From: Nemertoderma westbladi
Taxonomy: Eukaryota > Xenacoelomorpha > Nemertodermatida > Nemertodermatidae
DNA length: 25,193 bases
Assembly: GCA_032718475.1 (NCBI GenBank)
Contig: JAUCBJ010005347.1
Location: 1 to 25,193, forward strand
Direction: 5' to 3'
Shown: positions 18,495 through 25,193 of the stretch, one piece after another
Layout: each line of letters starts with the position of its first letter
Position numbering within the stretch: the first letter of the stretch is position 1
Program-made: the position numbers and the translations under genes
Notes under the pieces: generated by a model
The model's input: the letters and a program-made list of their open reading frames with translations, nothing else
The model's database searches: none
What the model was told of the DNA's origin: nothing

Positions 18495-20966
18495 ATGGAC
18501 TCTGCCCAAGCTGCAGCTAAATTTGTGGATGATCAGCTTTTACAATTTAAAAAAATAGGCCTGTGTGAGCTTGGCGAAACCGGTTGGAAAGTTTCTCAAA
18601 TTGTTACTTCGTGGTGGAATGATAGATTATATTCAGAAGATGTTTACCATCAACTTATATATGCAGCATTTTACGTTTTAACTCCTGTTGCTACTGGAGG
18701 TATTGCTTGGTACTTCGGTTGCGACATTTTTCGCGGGGTCGCGTTTGGGTGCAAGTTAAGTAAAAAGATTGTGGAATTCTTTAAGAAAAATGTGTTCCAT
18801 ACATCGACAACTGCGACTGATCTAAAAGGAGTATTTCAGTACTTCGACCTGAAGACCGATTGTACCGATAAGCAGTTGGATCAGCGTTATAAAGAAATGA
18901 TGTCAAATTGTACAGAAGATGACGTTGTTGGTATGTTAGAAATATCCAGAAAAGTTGCTATGATATATGGTATCAGACGGCAAAAGGAGGCTACCACGTT
19001 TTTTGAGTTGGAGTCGGATTACACAGATGAACAGTTACATCATCGTTACATTGATTGCATTTCAAAATGCAAAGATACCGACTACAATGGAATACTAACT
19101 ATATGTAGAAAAGCTGCTATTCTCTATGAGGCCAAACACAATCGTCGATATACTGCTGACGCCAACAACTTCATTTATGGTATGAAGGACCAGCTGGATC
19201 TAAGTTACAACGAACGAATTTCATATTGGGAAGAAGGTTTACGTAGATGTTATCTCATTACTACAGAAGAGCTAAAAGATGCTTACAGTTACTTTAACTT
19301 GGAACCCCATTGCTCAAATGACCAGTTAGAACAAACGTACAATATACGCATCTCTGAATATCACAAGGCAAAGAATAGATGTTGTCAAGCAGCAAACGCT
19401 AAAACAGAGGCATATAAGTTTTTTGACTTGCAGCCACGATGTACATTATATGAGGTAGGCAAACGGTACAGTTTTCTGAAGTTAGAATGCAGTGATGGTA
19501 AAAAACGATGGGATCGAATTACAAATGAGCTAAAAGAGGCATACAAGGCTTTTGGATTGAAACTAAACTCGTATTCAAACAAAGAGCTACAAGATCATTA
19601 CGACCTACGAATTTCTAGGTGTAAAGCGGCATTTGAAAAATGTCAAAGTACTAAAAAAGAGGTTTGTGCCGCCTACAAAGACATAGGTTTGAAGCCTAAT
19701 TGTACAAGTGATCAATTAAATCAACACCACAAAGAACTCGTATCAACACTTCAAGATGCATTAAACGCATGTCGTAAAACCACCAAGCAGCTAGACGAGG
19801 CTTATAAGTTCTTTGACTTGCAGCCAGATTGTACAGATGACCAACTGCAGCAAAATTATATCGAATATATGTCCAGGTGTAAAGACGCAAGACGCAGATG
19901 TCTTCGGACAATAAAGTCTGCAGAAAAGGACGAGTTAGGGATTTCTCGATCCAGTGAGAATGGAGTGAGATGTTGTTCTTCAAAGGAGCTTGAAGCATGC
20001 AAATTCTTTGACTTGCAGCCAGGTTGTACAAAAGAAAAGGTGGTTCAATCATACAACAAATATATCTCACGTTGTCAGAAGTCAATGGAAAGATGCCATT
20101 ATACTAGAAAAGCTAAAAAAACAGCATACAAGTTCTTCAATTTGCTACCAGATTGTGCGAATTTTGAGGTGGGCGAACGTTACAATCAGAGGATATTGAA
20201 GTATCAAGAGGCCTTACTCAGGTGTCATTGTTCTACAGAACAACTAGTAAAGGCATACAAGTTCTTTGCTTTACAACCTAAATTGCTTTGTACAAATTCC
20301 CTTCAATATTTAGGGGAATACAAGCTAACCGAAAGTTACAAGGGATGTCTTGTACATTATGAAAATACTTTAAGGATATGTCTACGTACTAAAAAGATGC
20401 TAGAATATGAGTGCAAGGTTTTGAATCTAAAGCCAGATTGTTCAAATGACCAGTTACATCACGCTTTGAACTTCCGGTTATCAGATTTAGACAATGCCAG
20501 AGTGAAATGCTGCTATTCGGCGAAGGAGATGGAAGAAGCGTACAAGTTATTTGACTTAGAACCGGAATGCACAAACGATCAGCTACATCAACGATATAAG
20601 GACCTCATTTCGAGTTGTAAATCGGCAATGGAAAGATGTTGTCGTTTAACAAAGCAGCAAATGGAGGCGTACAAGTTATTTGACTTACTTCCTAATTGTA
20701 CCAATGAGAAACTGCAGCAAAGATTTAGTGACCGGATCGCAGAATGTAAAGAGATGAAAGAAAGATGTCGTCGTATAAGAAAGGAACAAACAGAGGCATA
20801 TGAGTTTTTTGATTTGCCTCAATATTGTACAAATGAGCAGCTGGAACAACGTTGCATCGACCAAATTTCGAAATGCGAAGAAAACAGAGAAAAATGTCAA
20901 CGTACTACAAGAGAGTTAGAAGAGGTTTACAGTTTCTTTAACTTGCAGCAAGATTGTAGGCCCTAA
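18495..20966 (+). CDS. Tandem J-domain-like repeat protein, 823 aa, HPD-less
   Basis: Start: the ATG at 18495 sits in a good Kozak context (ATCATGG); an in-frame TTG at 18471 is not a plausible eukaryotic start. The 823-codon frame has no intron. Residues 1-53 include QAAAKFVDDQLLQFKK; residues 54-74 are hydrophobic (LIYAAFYVLTPVATGG...) and may cross a membrane. From about residue 109 to the end there are about 16 repeats with starts near 109, 163, 220 (degenerate), 258, 303, 344, 387, 430, 495, 538, 580, 633, 676, 719, 762 and 805 (cut short). Most are exactly 43 residues apart. The core reads EAYKFFDLQPDCTDDQLQQ, Tyr, then a helix ending RC. It aligns gap-free with J-domain helix I, loop and helix II, but every HPD position is replaced. 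Two Cys per repeat recur, after the P-x pair and at the RC. Function is unknown; a scaffold or co-chaperone-like role is inference. Confidence 0.85.
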   Translation: MDSAQAAAKFVDDQLLQFKKIGLCELGETGWKVSQIVTSWWNDRLYSEDVYHQLIYAAFYVLTPVATGGIAWYFGCDIFRGVAFGCKLSKKIVEFFKKNVFHTSTTATDLKGVFQYFDLKTDCTDKQLDQRYKEMMSNCTEDDVVGMLEISRKVAMIYGIRRQKEATTFFELESDYTDEQLHHRYIDCISKCKDTDYNGILTICRKAAILYEAKHNRRYTADANNFIYGMKDQLDLSYNERISYWEEGLRRCYLITTEELKDAYSYFNLEPHCSNDQLEQTYNIRISEYHKAKNRCCQAANAKTEAYKFFDLQPRCTLYEVGKRYSFLKLECSDGKKRWDRITNELKEAYKAFGLKLNSYSNKELQDHYDLRISRCKAAFEKCQSTKKEVCAAYKDIGLKPNCTSDQLNQHHKELVSTLQDALNACRKTTKQLDEAYKFFDLQPDCTDDQLQQNYIEYMSRCKDARRRCLRTIKSAEKDELGISRSSENGVRCCSSKELEACKFFDLQPGCTKEKVVQSYNKYISRCQKSMERCHYTRKAKKTAYKFFNLLPDCANFEVGERYNQRILKYQEALLRCHCSTEQLVKAYKFFALQPKLLCTNSLQYLGEYKLTESYKGCLVHYENTLRICLRTKKMLEYECKVLNLKPDCSNDQLHHALNFRLSDLDNARVKCCYSAKEMEEAYKLFDLEPECTNDQLHQRYKDLISSCKSAMERCCRLTKQQMEAYKLFDLLPNCTNEKLQQRFSDRIAECKEMKERCRRIRKEQTEAYEFFDLPQYCTNEQLEQRCIDQISKCEENREKCQRTTRELEEVYSFFNLQQDCRP

Positions 20967-21420
20967 GTAATACTATGAAGATTAAATGAATAATAATTCG
21001 CATGTATTCGCACGATGTTATTTGTCGATCAAACAAACATATTATTTGTAAAAGCTTTCAAGATGAAAATAATATTGACTTTTATTAATGAAGACAGACT
21101 TTTGAAGGTTTTTGTACTTTTTAATGCATAAGAAGAACTCTTATACTTTTGACATAGTTTTTGAGTTGTCTTTTGAAAATGAATTGTCTGACACAATTTG
21201 TACTATCTGTACAAATTTGAGATGCTTTACGTAGACTATTTTGGTGTATTTTCTTAGTTTACTTTGATATATTTATTAATGTCTGGAATTATTTTTCTTT
21301 TATTTGTTAATTATTTTTAACTCTTAGATTTTTTGACTGAGTCTAAAATTTATATTGTTACTAGGTTGGATATTTTGTGCGTGAGAAATATTCTATATAT
21401 GTAGAGTGTACTGTAGTTTA

Positions 21421-21442
21421 AGGTGTAGGTAGGCCTACACCT
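21421..21442. repeat. Perfect 9-bp hairpin containing TAGGCCTA
   Basis: AGGTGTAGG pairs perfectly with CCTACACCT across TAGG. The word TAGGCCTA is frequent in this window. Confidence 0.8.
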
Positions 21443-21459
21443 ATAACAGGCTTGGATAT

Positions 21460-21596
21460 TTGGGAGCCAGTCAATTAGGACCGGACAATTGGGACCGGAG
21501 AATTGGGAACTAGTAATTGGGAAACGGGCTAAGTGGGAGCCGGGCAAGGGGAAGGAAGCCGGACATTTGGAACCCAGACAATTGAAACTCAATTTA
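21460..21596. repeat. Degenerate short tandem repeat around AATTGGGA and CCGG
   Basis: Words such as GGACAATTGGGACCGGAG, AATTGGGAACTAG and AATTGGGAAACGGGC follow one another every 14-18 bases. A reverse-complement echo (CCAATTGTCCGG) lies at about 21620, so the region can fold back. Confidence 0.6.
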
Positions 21597-22149
21597 AAAA
21601 ACATAAATTTGATGTGGTTGCCAATTGTCCGGGGCCCAATAGTCCTATATCCAGTTTTAATTTATGGTGATAGTATTGCATTGGATGTTCTTCTTATAAA
21701 TTAAAGGAAAAAACCAAATATAGTGGCGACTAATTCTAACCAAAACAATAAACTTATCTCAATAAAACAGCAGATTTTTCAGGTATTCAGCTGTTTTTTT
21801 CGTTAATTTTCCCTTGGAGAGGAATGAATTTTAATCGTATAATTAAAATCCTTGGACGAAGTTGTTGCGTTCGTTTTAGATTACCAAATCTAAAAGGCGA
21901 CGAAAGAAATCTAGATTGTTTAATGTTTATCCTTATGATAAATAAATTTGATTTTATTCACTGCACAATAAATAGGAAACGTTTTATTATTTGGAAATTA
22001 TTGTTGATACTTGTGACTTTTTTTAGGAACATTTGTAGATACACTATTAGCTTTACATTTTATATATTTACATACATATATAGTTGGCTGCACTGCGGTG
22101 CAGCGCCGTTAGACCTAGAGGCCACACCGCCCCATATCACTCAGTCTAT

Positions 22150-22287
22150 CAACTACAGCCCGACAGTTATGTGCTTGGCATAACCACAAATGCGAACATT
22201 GTGTAACATTCGAGTACGCCATTCAGAGTTATTGTTTCTTCTGCTGTAAGAGCTCAGCAAGGACTTCCAAAGAGCAGCACAGGCTCC
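22150..22287 (-). pseudogene. Diverged LINE family-1 fragment (B1)
   Basis: The minus strand reads PVLLFGSPC, a TGA at 22254-22256 where the other copies have Trp, then ALTAEETITLNG, then after a frameshift TRMLHNVRICGYAKHI. This matches the C-terminal reverse transcriptase region of the copies at 67-615 and 24003-25193. It is much older than those copies. It ends at 22287, at the point where the TAG tail of fragment B2 begins. Confidence 0.75.
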
Positions 22288-22436
22288 ACTACTACTACTA
22301 CTGTACTACGATCGATGTGCTGCATTGCAGCTGCATTATACATATATATTAAGAATGCTGTGCCGGCTTGTCGACAAAATTGCGTCGCCACAACTCTATC
22401 ACCCATGACATTTGCTAGATCATTCGCATCTTCATA
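22288..22436 (-). mobile_element. LINE family-1 3' end fragment (B2)
   Basis: A TAG-triplet tail (ACT repeats at 22288-22302) is followed by TGCTGCATTGCAGCTGCATT, an 11-bp or so AT insertion, AAGAATGCTGTGCCGGCTTG and the coding end that reads up to the TNVMGDRE region. The copy is 5'-truncated at about 22436. Its tail joins fragment B1 exactly where B1 would carry its own ACTACT. Confidence 0.85.
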
Positions 22437-23400
22437 ATTTTATATATGCCATTCTTTTTCTCATTTTTATAATAGCTGAATGTATATTATATTATGTTCA
22501 ACTCGTTTACATCCGCTTCTCTTAATAAATTATATGATCTACTTTATGTAAAATAAAATATGCATTGGTTTATATATTACATAAAATATATTTTTTATAT
22601 TCCTCACAAATTTTTTCCTAGTTTTGCTCACTCTGTTTCTCTGATGATGTAAATGTGGGGCAAGCCACGAAAGTAAGCGAGCTAGGCGTACGGGTAGAAC
22701 TATCTCAATCGGTGTGTCTGTCGATCAGTAGATCTGTCGTTCTGTAGATCTGTCGTTAGGTACATCCGTGGTTTTAGATGTTAATTACTCATCTAATCTT
22801 CGATGAAATCTATCCAAACTTGTTACACACGTTGTTTGGCAAAAGTTTAGAAACTTTCCAAGTTGAATTTGCGTGTGGCCTTCGAGAAGCTAAGATAATA
22901 CCAGTTAATTAGTTAATTAAGTTGATTACTGTAAAAACATCATTTTCTGCCTGTCCTTTAAAGGAAATTAATGATTTTCTAGTTTAATATTTAAACATTT
23001 ATACTTGAAAATTATACAGCTGTAATCCCAATACCCTATTCCATTATAGCTTTTAATTAGTTCAAGTGATTTGCTGTAAGAAATGTGTTTTTAATTGATC
23101 TAAACGTAATTAACTAATTAAATTACCTCCTTATTAAAATGCCCCGTCTCTTCAAGCTTCCTCATCCCATGGCATGCTTGCTATTGCCAAGCTGGGAACC
23201 AGTCAAACCTCACCTCTACTGTAGCAAAAGCGTAATTACATCTATACAGTTGAACAGGCAGACAGTAGTGTAAGGAGCCAGACTAATAAGACAGCTCCTT
23301 GCTTATTATTTATCTCGCAAAATGATTGCCTGAGTATTTAATCGTGATTCTTTAGAATAATAATTAGCTAAATTATTTCGTTGAGGCATCCAGGTGGAGA

Positions 23401-23454
23401 GCGCAAATGGAGCATTTGCGCCATGCGAGTGCATGGCCGACGGCGTTGGCCATG
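23401..23454. repeat. Two adjacent hairpins
   Basis: GCGCAAATG / GAG / CATTTGCGC is a perfect 9-bp stem with a 3-base loop. CATGGCC / GACGGCGTT / GGCCATG is a 7-bp stem ten bases further on. The block is GC-rich in an AT-rich setting. It is not a tRNA cloverleaf as far as I can see. Confidence 0.75.
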
Positions 23455-23631
23455 TGGTATTGTTCTAGAATATTACCGTATTATTAATCCCATGTAAGTT
23501 AAAAGTTAAAGCCCAAGTTGCTGATGGAAAATAACAAATGCCTACCTTGATTTTGTTAAGGTCAGTTTTGTTTATACTTGAAGTCTTACATATATAAGTA
23601 TACATGGGCATAATATTCCAAATACTTTTGT

Positions 23632-23665
23632 TGCGCCTGTCGATTCGTATAAATCGACAGGCGCA
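23632..23665. repeat. Perfect 14-bp inverted repeat next to poly-C
   Basis: TGCGCCTGTCGATT pairs perfectly with AATCGACAGGCGCA across CGTATA. A 23-base C run starts ten bases downstream. Confidence 0.9.
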
Positions 23666-23675
23666 TAGACGCCGA

Positions 23676-23698
23676 CCCCCCCCCCCCCCCCCCCCCCC
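23676..23698 (+). repeat. Poly-C homopolymer run
   Basis: Twenty-three consecutive C bases; length may be imprecise. Confidence 0.95.
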
Positions 23699-23965
23699 AA
23701 TTTATATTACTTGTGTACTATTTTATTTGTGGAAGTAACACATAACCCTAAGCTGGTGGAAGTGGAGGTCTTTTGGAACACACCAGAGATACCAGAGAAC
23801 ATTATATAAAATATAATTCTTTGCACTAAAGTGAATTATTCTTGAAATTATGTGCAAAATTTTCAACCATGCATACGAATCAGTAGTCATCAATAATAAT
23901 ATATACAGTATTCCACAACAATTAATTATTGTAAATATATGTTAAGTGAAACATTTTTTTGGTGC

Positions 23966-25193
23966 ACTACTAGGATCGGCATGCTGCATTGCAGCTGCAT
24001 TTTTAAGAATGCTGTGCCGGCTTGTCAACAAAATTGCGCCGCCACAACTCCCTATCACCCATGACATTTGTTAGATCATCCGCATCTTTAAGGCCAGTGT
24101 CCTTTAAGATGCGTCTCAAGAAAGTCATGGGCTGTCCACCATGCTTATTCACTCCATGAGGCTGCCAAAGTACAAGATTATGCACTGGCTGGTCCTCACG
24201 GCGAAAGCAATGTCCTGCAAAGCGGAGGCGATTTTGTTCTAGTGTCAAGCTTGGGGGAACCAATGATACACCTCCAATGTTATATAGTGTCTGGTTGGAG
24301 ATGTGTGCATTGTACTTGACACAATGTACCCGGCGTAGCATTCTTGTGAATGTGCCATCCAGAGATTTGGTGTCCTCAGCAGTTAGAGCCCAGCATGGAC
24401 TCCCGTAGAGGAGTACTGGAACTACTGCTGCTCTAAATAATCGGACCTTAAGTTTCCGATTAATTCTAGGTGACTTCCAAATCCTGGAAAGCCTATCCAA
24501 GGCTGCCCATGCCTTTCCCTTACGTATTCGAAGGTCCTCACCTGACTTCCGGATCCATGATCCCAGGTAACAGAAGTCGTCCACATGCTCAAGCATACCA
24601 TCCTTTGAGCTTATGCTCATCCGATCAGAGACTTGCTGAGGACTTTCAAAGTTAACTGTCAGAATTTTGGTCTTTCTGGAGTTAATAAAAAGACCAACAC
24701 TAGAAGCAGCATGTTCTAATGAACTGAGGAGCCGCTGGGCTCCCTCTAATGATTCTGAGAGTACTCCTAAGTCATCAGCAAAGTCTAGATCAGTTAGGTA
24801 CTTGGCAGGATTTCCTCGACTTCTGGAGCCAGTAGGTGGAGTTATCATCACCCCATCATCATTATGATTATCTAAGGACATGCGTAGAACATAGTCAACC
24901 ACAATAATGAACAAGAATGGTGCAAGTGTGTCTCCTTGGAGGACGCCCCATAACACTTCAAATGGTTCGGTGTCACCGTCAACAGTAGACACAAATGTTG
25001 TCGAATCATCGTATACTGATCTGATTGCTGCAATAATTTCATCAGGAATCCCATATAATGAAAGTATGCTGAACATACGTGAGCGAGAGACTGAATCAAA
25101 GGCCTTGAAGAAGTCAACAAAGATAACAGCCAGATGCCTGTCTTTCTTTTTTGATAACTCTTCAATTATCCTTCTAAGTGCCAAAATGGGCTC
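23966..25193 (-). mobile_element. Non-LTR retrotransposon, family 1, best copy (C), running off the window
   Basis: The 3' end is a very short tail (ACTACTAGG at 23966-23974), then about 30 bases of 3' untranslated sequence and a long intact reverse transcriptase ORF to the window edge. The upstream part (fingers and endonuclease) would lie beyond 25193. Near-identity with copy A at 18-615 points to recent activity of the family in this genome. Confidence 0.88.
24003..25193 (-). CDS. LINE reverse transcriptase, partial (N-terminus beyond window)
   Basis: The minus-strand frame is open from the window edge (EPILALRRIIEEL) to the TAA at 24003-24005, about 396 residues. Motif A is IFVDFFKAFDSV (about 25090-25124), motif B is GVLQGDTLAPF (near 24920-24950), and motif C is DLDFADDLGVLS with the catalytic FADD (near 24771-24785). 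The C-terminal domain has CYLGSWIRKSGEDL, VLLYGSPCWALTAED and LRFAGHCFRRED. No stop or frameshift is seen, so the polymerase domain may be functional. It would copy the element RNA at a nicked target by target-primed reverse transcription. The RTE-like assignment is from general resemblance and is not firm. There is no start codon in the window. Confidence 0.9.
   Translation of the reverse strand, partial: EPILALRRIIEELSKKKDRHLAVIFVDFFKAFDSVSRSRMFSILSLYGIPDEIIAAIRSVYDDSTTFVSTVDGDTEPFEVLWGVLQGDTLAPFLFIIVVDYVLRMSLDNHNDDGVMITPPTGSRSRGNPAKYLTDLDFADDLGVLSESLEGAQRLLSSLEHAASSVGLFINSRKTKILTVNFESPQQVSDRMSISSKDGMLEHVDDFCYLGSWIRKSGEDLRIRKGKAWAALDRLSRIWKSPRINRKLKVRLFRAAVVPVLLYGSPCWALTAEDTKSLDGTFTRMLRRVHCVKYNAHISNQTLYNIGGVSLVPPSLTLEQNRLRFAGHCFRREDQPVHNLVLWQPHGVNKHGGQPMTFLRRILKDTGLKDADDLTNVMGDRELWRRNFVDKPAQHS

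Larger units (their letters stand above)
20967..22149. other. Non-coding stretch downstream of the repeat-protein gene
   Basis: ATTAAA occurs at 20981, probably too near the stop codon to be the polyadenylation signal; AATAAA words occur around 21748-21765. The segment carries a 9-bp hairpin at 21421-21442 and a degenerate repeat at 21460-21596. The open frame at 21824-22183 has no recognisable domain. Confidence 0.45.
22437..23965. other. Non-coding AT-rich stretch
   Basis: No gene is seen. Structure present: a TCTGTCG/GTAGATCTGTCGTT short repeat at 22725-22760, two hairpins at 23401-23454, a 14-bp hairpin at 23632-23665 and poly-C at 23676-23698. The word GTGGGGCAAGCCACG at 22655 is nearly repeated at 7160. 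Confidence 0.5.

Noticed and set aside
18819-20966. TPR or spectrin repeats as the fold of the repeat protein
   Set aside because: TPR units are 34 residues and spectrin units about 106; neither the 43-residue spacing nor the L-x-P-x-C-T loop fits, whereas the J-domain alignment is gap-free.
13178-20966. Link between the 43-bp minisatellite and the 43-residue protein repeat
   Set aside because: The equal number is a coincidence of different units (bases versus residues); the sequences are unrelated.
24470-24867. Plus-strand ORFs opposite the LINE reverse transcriptase
   Set aside because: They are antisense shadows of the intact minus-strand reverse transcriptase frame.

Overview
The window looks like a piece of an AT-rich animal nuclear genome. 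The evidence is spliced minus-strand genes with GT-AG introns, large mini- and microsatellites, and several decayed copies of non-LTR (LINE) retrotransposons. There is no bacterial operon structure. The recurrent word TAGGCCTA, the kelch-type gene and the style of the LINEs would suit a marine invertebrate such as an echinoderm or another deuterostome, but that is a guess and no marker gene fixes the species.

Layout. Positions 18-615 hold a 5'-truncated LINE fragment on the minus strand (family 1). Positions 2155-6415 are one 4.3 kb minisatellite built from 34-bp and 23-bp units. A minus-strand gene appears to run from 9306 down to 6345 in four exons. Every junction is phase 0, it would encode about 283 mostly helical residues, and its last exon ends inside the minisatellite edge. 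I do not recognise this protein. Positions 9400-12360 are largely non-coding and include a candidate 326-bp inverted-repeat element. The last two exons of a kelch-repeat gene lie at 14486-14804 and 12459-12788 on the minus strand, separated by an intron that carries a 43-bp minisatellite. Just upstream of that gene piece sits a badly damaged LINE of a second family (15005-17132). A GC-rich 22-bp minisatellite and an AT-rich 30-bp minisatellite follow.

The most striking gene is a single uninterrupted plus-strand ORF (ATG at 18495, stop at 20966, 823 aa). After an N-terminal region with one hydrophobic segment it carries about 16 repeats, most spaced exactly 43 residues apart. Each repeat lines up without gaps with helix I, the loop and helix II of a DnaJ (J) domain, but the HPD catalytic tripeptide is missing from all of them. 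Two cysteines recur in most repeats. This is the best candidate here for something undescribed.

The right end (20967-25193) holds degenerate short repeats, hairpins, a poly-C tract, two nested LINE scraps (22150-22436) and a well-preserved family-1 LINE that runs off the window edge (23966-25193) with an intact reverse transcriptase core. The genes do not form an obvious pathway; the window reads as three unrelated host genes embedded in repeats.
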